Of a stretch of DNA of 46,215 nucleotides, positions 38,891 through 46,215 are shown piece by piece. The stretch covers positions 1 to 46,215 of the forward strand of contig JBBPYR010000105.1 of NCBI GenBank assembly GCA_038199755.1, given 5' to 3'. Below the pieces are notes generated by a model. The model worked only from the letters and a program-made list of their open reading frames with translations, did no database searches and was not told the DNA's origin. Each line of letters opens with the position of its first letter. Within the stretch, counting starts at the first letter, position 1. Position numbers and translations under genes: made by a program. This DNA comes from JBBPYR01 sp038199755 (GTDB lineage Bacteria; Chloroflexota; Ktedonobacteria; Ktedonobacterales; Ktedonobacteraceae).

Positions 38891-41800
38891 GCCTTGAGTT
38901 TGTTGGCATTCCTCCCCGCCTTGAAAGTGCGGGGCATCCTGCCGACGAACAGGTGATGATGCTTTTGCTTGTGGGTAGGTGTAGCTGTGACACTGGGTGT
39001 TGTGGTAGCAGTTGGGTTCGGCGTTGCTGTTGGAGTAAGAGTAGGTGTTGGCGTTGGAGTAGGGTCTGGTGTGGGTGTGGGCGTTGGAGTAGGGGTTGCG
39101 GTAGGTGTGGGTGTCGGTGTAGGGGTTGCTGTTGGCACGCTAGTTGGTGTCGGTGTTGGCATGACGTTTGGGTTCGCTGTAGGCGTTGTCCCTGGGGTGG
39201 GAGGCGGCGTGGGAGGTGGGGGCGTAGGGGTTGGGGTTGGGGCGGCATTGAGCGTTAATGCCACGGTTACTGTGAAGGGGCTTCCAGTCGATGGCGTTAC
39301 CACGACGGTTGCACTATAGGTACCTGCTGTTAAGCCTGCGGTGTTGGCCGCAAATGTCAGGGATGAACTGGCTCCAGAGTTATCTTTGCCGCTGGTTGGG
39401 CTGACAGTCAACCATGAGGCCGATGGGGTGCCCACGGTCCACTGTAGGGTGCCACCGCCTGTGTTGCTGATGACGATGGATTGCGCGGCTGGATTGATGC
39501 CTGCCGTGGTAGTGAAATTGATCGTATTGGTGCTCATTTGCATGGCTGGAGCCGCGACATTAATCACCACTGGTATCGTGATTGGGCTGCCAGCAGCTGG
39601 CTTGCCCGTAGTGGTATCGATCGCGCTAAAAGTGACTGACGCGTTATAGGATTGATTCCCTGCAACGCCTGTTGCATCGACATTCACGTTCACCAATGTA
39701 TTGGCATTCTGGATTACGTGTGCTCCCTGCGCCACTGAGAGTGAGACAAACGAGGGAGAACCAGCTCCCAGCGTAGCGGTCCAGTTTAGGGCGGACCCGC
39801 CACTGTTCGCGAGAGAGAGCGGCGTAGAAGAGGTTCCTGTGGTGGTGTTGATTGTTAATGAGGCCGGTGAGACATTCATAGCCGCAGGGGCAACTACGCT
39901 GAGTGTCACAGCGAACGTTTGTGGGCTTCCCGCTATCGCCACGCCCAGGTTTGTGCCTGCCAGCGCGATGGATGCGGAATAGGTGCCCGGCGCGAGATGA
40001 GTGGCAGTAACTGCCAATGTGTAGGTGGTGCTGCTCCCTGTGGGCACAGCTGCTGTGCTGGGCGTCACCGATAGCCAGCCACTGCCCGTGGCTCCATAGG
40101 TGATGGTGGGCGTCACCGTCACCTTCCCCTTACAGGCACCGGAGATGGCCATCGTAAAGGTTTGGGTGGCGGGATTCAGTCCGCTTTCAGTGGTAAAGGC
40201 TGCCGTTGTTGTCGATGGTGCCTGGAGTGTGCATGGTTGCAACACCTTCATGGTTACAGGGATTGTTTGCGCTGTGCCAATGGCTGTATGTGTCGTGCTA
40301 TTAACCGTTGTAATCGTGATGTTGCCACTATAATTGCCAGCAGCCAGACCCGTTGGCACGATACTGATACTGGTCGAGCCAGCGGTAGCGAGCGTGGCCG
40401 TGCCCGTAGCGGGAGTGGCCACCAGCCAATTTCCACCGACAGGGGTGGTTGCCACTGTCGCTGTCCAGGTGAGCGCATTTGCACATGCACCCGTGGCGGG
40501 AATGGTCACGGCTTGCGCCGCGGGAGCGGATTGACTAGGAACCGTGGTGAAGGTGAGGGCCGTGGGGGTAGCGGCAACGCTACAAGCTGCCTGGACAACG
40601 AAGCTGGCCGTAATCATCTGTGGACTACCAGCAACCTTATGGCCAGCATCATCCACGGCGATAATCGTAATCATGCCGTTATAGGTGCCTGGTGTAAGGG
40701 CTGGAAGCATTGATGCTGTTACCGTGAGCGGCACCGTTTGGCCCCCCGCAAGGCTACCCGCTGTCGGCGCAACAGTCAGCCATTGGCCACCAACGGAGGT
40801 TGTGGCAGCAGCTTGCCAATGCATGATCCCCCCGCCGTTATTGGCTACGCTCATTTGTTGGGCAGCGGGCGATGGCTGACCCACTACATCCGTGAAGTTG
40901 AACGCTGTAAAGATGTTAGGCATGACAGGTGTAGTGGGCTGGCCGATTGTCAAGGTGACGGGAAGTGTTTGCGTACTATTGGTCGTGCTAAAGACGATTG
41001 AGCCTGTATAGGTGTTAGGAGCGAGACCAGTCGTGACGATACTCACCGTGGGGTGGGCTGGCGTGTTCCCACTCCTGGCAGAGGCCATGAGCCATGGAGC
41101 TGTGCTGGTGGCGGTCCAGGCCATGGGAGAGTTGCATCCCTGAGATGTCCCGATCGTCACCGTTTTGGCTGCGGGTCCTGCTTGCTGGTAGACGCTGGCA
41201 AAGCTCAATGTCACGGGTGCAATCTGCAAGGAGCACTGAGGGGTAATAGTGACGCTAATAAAGATGCTCTGGGGACCATTCTGCACCGTCGCATCGTTTT
41301 GCCCTGTGAAGATGATGCTACTCATGTAGGTACCGGGCAAGAGCGTGCTCGTGTTGATGCTCACGTTAACATTGGCATGCTCAGAAGGTTGCACGACGCC
41401 ACTGCTAGTTGAGAGTGTGACCCAGGGATCACGGCTGCTGGCACTCCATTGTAAGGGACGAGTACCAGGGTTGCTAATGGCGATCGGCTGGCCATTGGGT
41501 GCATTTCCACCATCCGTGCCCGTGAAGGAGAGGACGGCAGGGGTCAGTTGCAGTATCGCTACGCGTGCTACTACAACTGGTAGCACCTGTAAGCGGACCG
41601 CCACCGTTTGCTGGCCCGCGTTGGATGTGATGAGTATCAAACCAGTATAGGGCCCAGGGCCGAGGAGGGAACGGTCCACGGCGACGATCATTTGTACCTG
41701 CTGGCCACTCACAAAGGTTCCCTTGCTTGGTGATAACTGGAGCCAGGGTTGTGTGGCACTGGCTTGCCAATTGATGAGGCCACCACCATTATTGCTTAGG

Positions 41801-42813
41801 GTGAGGATCTGCGTGCTATTGGTCGCTTGATCGGCGGTGCCCAGATCAATGCTGTTTTGTGAAAGATGCAGGTGAGATGGGCGCAGCGAGGTGCTTTGTC
41901 CGCTCACGATCAACGAAAACTTGGCGAGCTTATGGCTGATAGCATCTTCTGCGTTGATGACATGGGCACCCGCACCCCAATCACCAGAGACAATAACGGT
42001 GTCAGCAAATTGCCCATGTATGTCAGTGTTGATAATAGAAGTACCACCAGTGTCGATCAGCGGGAGCACACCATCACGGGTGAGGCCGATGTGTCCACGC
42101 GGCGTAAAACTGCTGCCACGGATAGTAAGCATGCCACCGCTTGCAACCGCATTTGGTGTGATCATCAGGGTAGGACCGGTGCTTTGGGGTGATGGCTTCG
42201 TCGGGCCACGGCCAAACGTTACAAATACACCAAAGACTCCAGCCAACAAAAAGATAAACAGGACGAGTGCAGAAGCCCAAAAAAAGAGCTTGACAGAGGG
42301 ACGCCGCGATTTACGTTTTAATAAGATGGGACGTGGCTGCGAGATCGGTCGTGGAAAGGGCGTATGAGGTACTTCCATAGGTTCGGATGAAACCTCTTTA
42401 TGCCAGGTAAGCTGCCTATGTTCGTCTTGTACGCTTTCTGCAAGTTCGCCAGGTGGGTCTTGTGTCAGCGTGTGCGAGTGCGTGAAGCCGCCCATGCGTG
42501 CGCGTCGAACATTAATAGTGGCAGGCCGTGCTGATGAGCGCAAGAAGTTATTGGGTGATGTTGCTCTCAACTCAGAACCAATGGTATAGAAGTGTGGTAT
42601 ATGTATTTGCTGAGGAACAACATGATCGATTTTCTTTATTTTTGGCAATGCGCTTTGCGTTGGCTCATCCAGAACCTGTACACTCTGATGGTTTCGTGCT
42701 TGGGATTGGATAGCACTATGTCCAGGGGAGGTGATAGATTCGCCGCAATAGGCACAATATTTGGCATGTTCAGGCAAGGATGCATCACACTGTGGACATT
42801 GTATCATTTGCAT
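38887..42813 (-). CDS. Zinc-ribbon, single-pass BACON-repeat surface protein
   Basis: A 1308-residue protein. Residues 6-23 form a cytoplasmic zinc ribbon (C6, C9, C20, C23). A polar linker leads to one membrane helix at about 176-199. Outside there is first an IPT/TIG-like domain (LMITPNAVASGGMLTIRGSSF). Eight BACON-like repeats of about 100 residues follow (about 310-1190), each with a pattern such as NWQASATQPWLQLSPSKGTF and a PGTYxGxI strand. A Thr-Pro-rich wall-spanning tail (TPTPTPTP) follows. BACON domains bind glycans or mucins in other bacteria. The last 17 residues or so (GRMPRTFKAGRNANKLKA) are encoded by the left-end hairpin of the neighbouring mobile element, so the natural C-terminus was probably lost. 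The zinc ribbon matches that of the kinase gene upstream. Confidence 0.87.
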   Translation of the reverse strand: MQMIQCPQCDASLPEHAKYCAYCGESITSPGHSAIQSQARNHQSVQVLDEPTQSALPKIKKIDHVVPQQIHIPHFYTIGSELRATSPNNFLRSSARPATINVRRARMGGFTHSHTLTQDPPGELAESVQDEHRQLTWHKEVSSEPMEVPHTPFPRPISQPRPILLKRKSRRPSVKLFFWASALVLFIFLLAGVFGVFVTFGRGPTKPSPQSTGPTLMITPNAVASGGMLTIRGSSFTPRGHIGLTRDGVLPLIDTGGTSIINTDIHGQFADTVIVSGDWGAGAHVINAEDAISHKLAKFSLIVSGQSTSLRPSHLHLSQNSIDLGTADQATNSTQILTLSNNGGGLINWQASATQPWLQLSPSKGTFVSGQQVQMIVAVDRSLLGPGPYTGLILITSNAGQQTVAVRLQVLPVVVARVAILQLTPAVLSFTGTDGGNAPNGQPIAISNPGTRPLQWSASSRDPWVTLSTSSGVVQPSEHANVNVSINTSTLLPGTYMSSIIFTGQNDATVQNGPQSIFISVTITPQCSLQIAPVTLSFASVYQQAGPAAKTVTIGTSQGCNSPMAWTATSTAPWLMASARSGNTPAHPTVSIVTTGLAPNTYTGSIVFSTTNSTQTLPVTLTIGQPTTPVMPNIFTAFNFTDVVGQPSPAAQQMSVANNGGGIMHWQAAATTSVGGQWLTVAPTAGSLAGGQTVPLTVTASMLPALTPGTYNGMITIIAVDDAGHKVAGSPQMITASFVVQAACSVAATPTALTFTTVPSQSAPAAQAVTIPATGACANALTWTATVATTPVGGNWLVATPATGTATLATAGSTSISIVPTGLAAGNYSGNITITTVNSTTHTAIGTAQTIPVTMKVLQPCTLQAPSTTTAAFTTESGLNPATQTFTMAISGACKGKVTVTPTITYGATGSGWLSVTPSTAAVPTGSSTTYTLAVTATHLAPGTYSASIALAGTNLGVAIAGSPQTFAVTLSVVAPAAMNVSPASLTINTTTGTSSTPLSLANSGGSALNWTATLGAGSPSFVSLSVAQGAHVIQNANTLVNVNVDATGVAGNQSYNASVTFSAIDTTTGKPAAGSPITIPVVINVAAPAMQMSTNTINFTTTAGINPAAQSIVISNTGGGTLQWTVGTPSASWLTVSPTSGKDNSGASSSLTFAANTAGLTAGTYSATVVVTPSTGSPFTVTVALTLNAAPTPTPTPPPPTPPPTPGTTPTANPNVMPTPTPTSVPTATPTPTPTPTATPTPTPTPTPDPTPTPTPTLTPTATPNPTATTTPSVTATPTHKQKHHHLFVGRMPRTFKAGRNANKLKA
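38914..38934. repeat. Left-end hairpin of the IS200/IS605-type element
   Basis: CCCCGC (38914-38919) pairs with GCGGGG (38929-38934) across a nine-base loop. It lies inside the last codons of the BACON gene and could also stop its transcription. Confidence 0.55.
39000..39245 (-). repeat. Low-complexity Thr-Pro codon repeat in the BACON gene
   Basis: On the plus strand this reads as runs of GTTGGGGT- and GTAGGTGTTGG-like units; on the coding strand it encodes alternating Thr and Pro. The units are short and irregular, as in slippage-prone wall-spacer regions. The open plus-strand frame at 38969-39319 is its reverse and not a gene. Confidence 0.8.
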
Positions 42814-42868
42814 AACGCGATGTTCCCCCTTACCTCAGAATAGATGTATTTGTTCCATTCTATATTAA

Positions 42869-42897
42869 AGTGTACGTAAGAAATGTCTGCCTGTCAA
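42869..42897 (-). promoter_or_regulatory. Promoter of the BACON surface protein gene
   Basis: On the minus strand TTGACA (42897-42892), 17 bases, TACACT (42874-42869). The leader of about 50 bases includes AAGGGGG, the ribosome site, about 11 bases before the ATG at 42813. Confidence 0.72.
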
Positions 42898-42954
42898 TAT
42901 AAATGGTCACAAAATGCGAATTTTTTACAAAATCATTACATCATCAGCAAGAAT

Positions 42955-45177
42955 TTACGCGCCACCGCGCAGGCGCAAAATCTGGGTTTCGACTTCGCGG
43001 CGTTCTTTGCGGGTGCCGCGTATCTTCTTTAAGGCATCAGCTTTACGTTGCCAGTTGTCGGGGTCGGAAGGTGCGAGTTGAATGGCTTTATCGGCTGCGA
43101 CCAAGGCCTCGTCATAGCGGCCAAGTTGTTTGAGCACCAGCGATTTATTATACCACGCAGAAACCATTTGTGGATTGAGCCGGATTGCCTGCTCATAAGC
43201 TTCCAGTGATTTATTCGGTTTATTGAGATGGTAATAGGCATTCCCTTTGCCATTCCAGGCTAGGGGTGAGTTAGGAGTGATGGCAAGTGTCTGATTATAG
43301 GCATCGAGCGCATCATAATAGCGTTCAAGTTGGCACAACACACTGGCTTTGCCATTCCAGGCGGAACCATAGTGGGGGTCAATACGCAAGGCGCGTTCGT
43401 AGGAGTCGAGGGCTTTTTCTGGAAAGCCCATGTCTGCTAGCAAGTTCCCACGCCGATCAAATGCTTTAACGTAGTAGGGGTCCGCTTTTAGGGCACGATC
43501 ATACGCTTCTAATGCCCCCTTAAAGACCTGCTGGGCGTAGAGGACGTTTCCCATGCCATACCATGCAGGCGCATAGTTATGACTGATGTCAATTGCGGCC
43601 TGATATGCTTGCAAAGCGGTTTTCAAGCGACCCATTTCGTAGAGGACCAGCCCTTTGCTATTCAAGTAATAAGGCTCATTTGGTTCATAGCTCAAGGCCC
43701 GCTCGATAGCCTGTAGCGCGTCTGGATAGCGTTGTTTTGTGCGGAGCACCAACCCTTTGTTGTTCCAAGCACGCGCCAGACGAGGCTCGAAATGCAGGGC
43801 GATATCAAAGGAGTTGATGGCCTGATCGAGTTGCCCAAGTGCATTTTGTGTGGCCCCTTTGCCATTCCAAGCCGCGGCATTATTCGCCTCTAGTAACAGG
43901 GCACGATCAAATGCATCCAGTGCTTCCTGGTGGCGTTGCAGCATGCTGAGGGCTGCTCCTTTGCCAATCCATGAAATCACGAGTTTATCATTCTGCCTCA
44001 GTGCCTCGTTGAAAGAGGCCAGTGCCTCTTTGTGTTGGGAGGTGGCGGCATAGGCTAGACCGCGCCCCTGCCATGCCTGTGGGTTCGTTGCGTCTGTTTT
44101 TAAGGCGCGATCATAGGTGGTAATGGCATCTTTGATGCGCTTCTGTGTGTACTGTGTGTAGGCTTCTTGCAGTAAGCGATTGGTTTGGGTCATGCGTGGT
44201 GTCGGCAGTGACGCGCTGGTACTGGAGAGTGGCCGTGAGAGTGTGCCACTGGTCACTTGCCGATTGATGTCACGCAAGACATCTGAGACCTGCTGTGCGC
44301 TGGCTGGTCGCTTGTCTGCATCCATTTCAAGCATGCGCTGCAGCAACTCTGACAACTCTTGCGGTACTTCTGGATTGAGTTGGGACGCGGGCTGAAAGAA
44401 AAAGGGTTGCTCACTGGGGTCCACGCCGGTAAGCAGGCAGTGCATGAGGGCTCCCAGACTGTAGATATCAGAGCGCGGGGTGCTCTGCGCCTTGCCATAT
44501 TGCTCCGGGGCAGCATAGCCAGGAGAGCCGAGCGCGACGGTATCATGGGATTTTCCTGGTTTGAAGATGCGTGCGATACCAAAATCGATCAGAAAGATAT
44601 GGCCGCGCGTATCGATCATGACGTTTGAGGGTTTGAGGTCGCGGAAAATAATGGGCGGCTTCTGATCGTGCAGGTAGCTTAATACGTCGCACAATTCCTG
44701 GCCCCAATCGAGAACTTGCTCTAATGGAAAGGATTTTCCGGGTGAGCGTTCCAGGTAGTCTTCGAGCGTCTGGCCTTCGATAAAGTCCATGACCAGATAG
44801 GAGCGTTCGTCTTCAGTGAAGCTGTCGTAGATACGTGGCAGGTTGCGGTGTACCAGCCCGGCTAGCAGGTCGGCCTCGCGCTGAAACGCTTCCTCGGCAT
44901 CCTGTAGACGCGTAGGTGTGAGGCCAATACGACTCATCTCTTTAATGGCGACAGAACGGTTGCTAAAGCTCAGATCGGCAGCTTTATAGACAGCGCCCAT
45001 GCCCCCTTGCCCGATTAAGGTGTCAAGCTGGTAGCGCTCTTTGAGCTGCGTTTGTGTGGGCATGTTACCAGTGACGACCTTCTTAAAGGTAAGGGGTTCA
45101 CCACAATATTGGCAGTAGCCCGCGCTTGTTGCGTTCGCGCCACCACAATTGTCACAATAGAGTTGCTGCGTTGTCAT
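42955..45177 (-). CDS. Zinc-ribbon Ser/Thr protein kinase with C-terminal TPRs
   Basis: A 740-residue protein from the ATG at 45177, seven bases after the rsmA stop and behind AGGGATGG; a longer frame to 45207 is less likely. Residues 8-25 are a zinc ribbon (CxxC-x10-CxxC). The kinase spans about 48-310: LIGQGGMGAVYKAADLSF, VAIKEMSRIG, IIFRDLKPSNVMI (Phe replaces His of HRD) and FLIDFGIARIF, with GSPGYAAPEQYG as activation segment. About 12 tetratricopeptide repeats follow from residue 335 to 720, with AWNGKG...AL..Y..AL units. No membrane helix is seen, so it is cytoplasmic, with TPRs for partner binding. Zinc-ribbon spacing is identical to that of the BACON protein downstream. Confidence 0.93.
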   Translation of the reverse strand: MTTQQLYCDNCGGANATSAGYCQYCGEPLTFKKVVTGNMPTQTQLKERYQLDTLIGQGGMGAVYKAADLSFSNRSVAIKEMSRIGLTPTRLQDAEEAFQREADLLAGLVHRNLPRIYDSFTEDERSYLVMDFIEGQTLEDYLERSPGKSFPLEQVLDWGQELCDVLSYLHDQKPPIIFRDLKPSNVMIDTRGHIFLIDFGIARIFKPGKSHDTVALGSPGYAAPEQYGKAQSTPRSDIYSLGALMHCLLTGVDPSEQPFFFQPASQLNPEVPQELSELLQRMLEMDADKRPASAQQVSDVLRDINRQVTSGTLSRPLSSTSASLPTPRMTQTNRLLQEAYTQYTQKRIKDAITTYDRALKTDATNPQAWQGRGLAYAATSQHKEALASFNEALRQNDKLVISWIGKGAALSMLQRHQEALDAFDRALLLEANNAAAWNGKGATQNALGQLDQAINSFDIALHFEPRLARAWNNKGLVLRTKQRYPDALQAIERALSYEPNEPYYLNSKGLVLYEMGRLKTALQAYQAAIDISHNYAPAWYGMGNVLYAQQVFKGALEAYDRALKADPYYVKAFDRRGNLLADMGFPEKALDSYERALRIDPHYGSAWNGKASVLCQLERYYDALDAYNQTLAITPNSPLAWNGKGNAYYHLNKPNKSLEAYEQAIRLNPQMVSAWYNKSLVLKQLGRYDEALVAADKAIQLAPSDPDNWQRKADALKKIRGTRKERREVETQILRLRGGA

Positions 45178-45184
45178 ACCATCC

Positions 45185-46111
45185 CTATGAAATCTTCTGT
45201 CTGGCATTTTCTATAATGCGCCAGAGTTGTATCCATTCATCAATACTGAGCATTTCGGCACGGCGGCTGGCTTCGATGTTTGCCTCCGTGAGCCATGCAC
45301 GTATTTGTTCATTCTTATAGTGTAACCCATGGGTGAGTGAATTGTGTAGTTGTTTGCGTTTCTCGCCAAAACCTGCCTGCACCACACGAAAGAAACTGTC
45401 GCGCTGCTGCGCTTGCAATGGTGCCTGCGCATTGACATCCACACGCAAGATGGCGGAGTCTACTTTGGGTGCAGGATAGAACATCTTGGCGGGCACACGG
45501 GCCACAATCTGCGGTTTGCCGTAAAATTGTATGCTCAGTGCCAACACGCTTAAATCGCCCGGCTCTGCAATGATGCGCTGTGCCACCTCCCATTGCACCA
45601 TTACCACCATCAGCTGCGGTGGATTCGCACTCTCTAAAAAGTGGCGGAATGTCGGTGCGGTAATATAATAGGGCAGGTTGGCTACCAGTTTGTAGGGCCG
45701 CTGCGCAAACACGGTTTGTGGATCGATGTACAGCAGATTACGTGCAACCAGTTCCACATTGGCGTAGGGTTGCGTGATTTTTGTTAGTAATGTCAGCATG
45801 TCGCGCTCTAGCTCCACGGCGACCACGCGCCGTGCCAGCTTTGCTAATTCGCGTGTCAATACCCCTGTCCCGGCACCAACTTCCAGTATTTCATCATCCG
45901 CGCTGATATCGGCGGCCTGCACAATCGCTTGTAGGGCAGTGCGATCAATCAGGAAGTTCTGGCCGAACCCCTTGTTTGGGCGCATGCCGTGGGCGAAAAG
46001 CAAATTGCGCAACTCGCGTATATCGGTTAAATCGATGTTGTTTACGTCGATGTCACCATCTAAAGTTGCGCTCTGGAATGCGGGTAATAGTCTCTCTTTT
46101 TTGTCTGTCAA
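45185..46111 (-). CDS. rsmA: 16S rRNA dimethyladenosine transferase
   Basis: A 308-residue enzyme (KsgA) that dimethylates two adjacent adenosines near the 3' end of 16S rRNA (A1518/A1519 in E. coli numbering). PNKGFGQNFLIDRTALQAIV is the substrate/SAM entry motif, EILEVGAGTGVLTRELA is motif I and LVANLPYYITAPTFRHFLES holds the NLPYY catalytic loop. The C-terminal helical domain ends the protein. It starts at TTG 46111; about 40 residues precede the conserved block, longer than in E. coli. It follows the stop of the upstream partial gene by about 11 bases and precedes the kinase by seven, so all three are probably one operon. Confidence 0.95.
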   Translation of the reverse strand: MTDKKERLLPAFQSATLDGDIDVNNIDLTDIRELRNLLFAHGMRPNKGFGQNFLIDRTALQAIVQAADISADDEILEVGAGTGVLTRELAKLARRVVAVELERDMLTLLTKITQPYANVELVARNLLYIDPQTVFAQRPYKLVANLPYYITAPTFRHFLESANPPQLMVVMVQWEVAQRIIAEPGDLSVLALSIQFYGKPQIVARVPAKMFYPAPKVDSAILRVDVNAQAPLQAQQRDSFFRVVQAGFGEKRKQLHNSLTHGLHYKNEQIRAWLTEANIEASRRAEMLSIDEWIQLWRIIENARQKIS

Positions 46112-46122
46112 TGCCTTCTATC

Positions 46123-46215
46123 TCAACTCTTTGCGAAATTCGCATGATCTATCACGGATTGGACGCGATCAATCGCATCATCGGGTCCCTTTATATAGTA
46201 ATAGGAATAACGCAC
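46123..46215 (-). CDS. C-terminal 30 codons of an upstream gene (partial)
   Basis: On the minus strand the frame that enters at the right edge runs 30 codons, ending AIDRVQSVIDHANFAKS before a TGA at 46123-46125. It stops 11 bases before the rsmA start, as expected in an operon. The piece is too short to identify a family. Confidence 0.5.
   Translation of the reverse strand: MRYSYYYIKGPDDAIDRVQSVIDHANFAKS

Larger units (their letters stand above)
37117..38950 (-). mobile_element. IS200/IS605-type element without tnpA (IS1341-like), carrying an RHH gene and tnpB
   Basis: It holds tnpB and an upstream small gene in one operon. Both ends have the imperfect palindromes expected of this superfamily, which lacks terminal inverted repeats. 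The right end is CCCCGT...ACGGGG (37121-37142), and the left end CCCCGC...GCGGGG (38914-38934); on the minus strand both end in GGGGAG. No Y1 transposase is present, so mobility would need one from elsewhere. Exact cleavage sites cannot be read; the outer limits given are estimates. The left end overlaps the last codons of the BACON gene. Confidence 0.72.

Noticed and set aside
39000..39245. CRISPR-like repeated units
   Set aside because: Units are short, irregular and in frame with a protein; there are no conserved repeats of 24-40 bases with unique spacers.
38969..39319. Plus-strand Val/Gly-rich frame
   Set aside because: It is the reverse of the Thr-Pro codon repeat of the BACON gene; periodic valine and glycine are what such a repeat gives on the other strand.
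1..46215. tRNA and rRNA genes, prophage, and complete insertion sequences other than the tnpB element
   Set aside because: No cloverleaf with a TTC-type arm, rRNA-like block, integrase, DDE transposase or phage structural gene was recognised on either strand.

Overview
This 46.2 kb window looks like a chromosomal piece from a member of the Chloroflexota, most likely a Ktedonobacteria-type organism. The inference rests on gene content: Ser/Thr kinases with an N-terminal zinc ribbon and TPRs or a polytopic membrane half, a very long BACON-repeat surface protein with a Thr-Pro tail, a DUF2206-type membrane protein, a WFFAEG-type secreted protein, and abundant Shine-Dalgarno sites with sigma70-like promoters. 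No rRNA, tRNA or CRISPR array was seen.

Layout. (1) 1-14.5 kb: an exopolysaccharide region. A secreted protein runs off the left edge and a Wzx/PST-type flippase is on the minus strand. Opposite them, starting from its own promoter, is a plus-strand run: a DUF1616-like membrane-anchored protein, a GT2 glycosyltransferase, a GT4 enzyme, a large DUF2206 membrane protein, four more GT4 enzymes (two are a recent tandem duplication), a polysaccharide pyruvyl transferase and a membrane-anchored GH16 glycan hydrolase. Together they could build, pyruvylate, export and trim a surface glycan. Base composition shifts along the run suggest assembly by transfer. (2) 14.5-18 kb: a MerR-fold regulator with its own promoter and a class A penicillin-binding protein, closed by a perfect 25-bp terminator stem. 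(3) 18-27.1 kb, minus strand: a Rad50/SbcC-like ATPase overlapping an Mre11/SbcD-like phosphoesterase (a YhaN/YhaO-like pair), a GlcD-GlcE fused FAD oxidase, and a SprT-like zinc protein. (4) 27.3-34.5 kb, minus strand: a kinase with a multi-pass membrane half, a membrane protein, a methyltransferase, a DUF1361 protein, and two adjacent thymidylate-kinase-like paralogues, one with a degenerate P-loop. (5) 34.8-37.1 kb, plus strand: an alpha/beta hydrolase, scpB and nfo. (6) 37.1-38.95 kb: an IS200/IS605-type element without tnpA. It carries an intact TnpB preceded by an overlapping 53-aa ribbon-helix-helix gene, driven by a near-consensus promoter that predicts a leaderless message. (7) 38.9-46.2 kb, minus strand: the BACON surface protein, a zinc-ribbon/kinase/TPR protein, rsmA (ksgA), and the last 30 codons of another gene.

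The most unusual items are the RHH-TnpB unit and its relation to the end of the BACON gene; the SbcCD-like pair, which has a membrane hairpin where a zinc hook would sit and an Mre11-like partner lacking two metal-ligand residues; and the twin thymidylate-kinase-like genes. All assignments come from reading the sequence; no database search was run.
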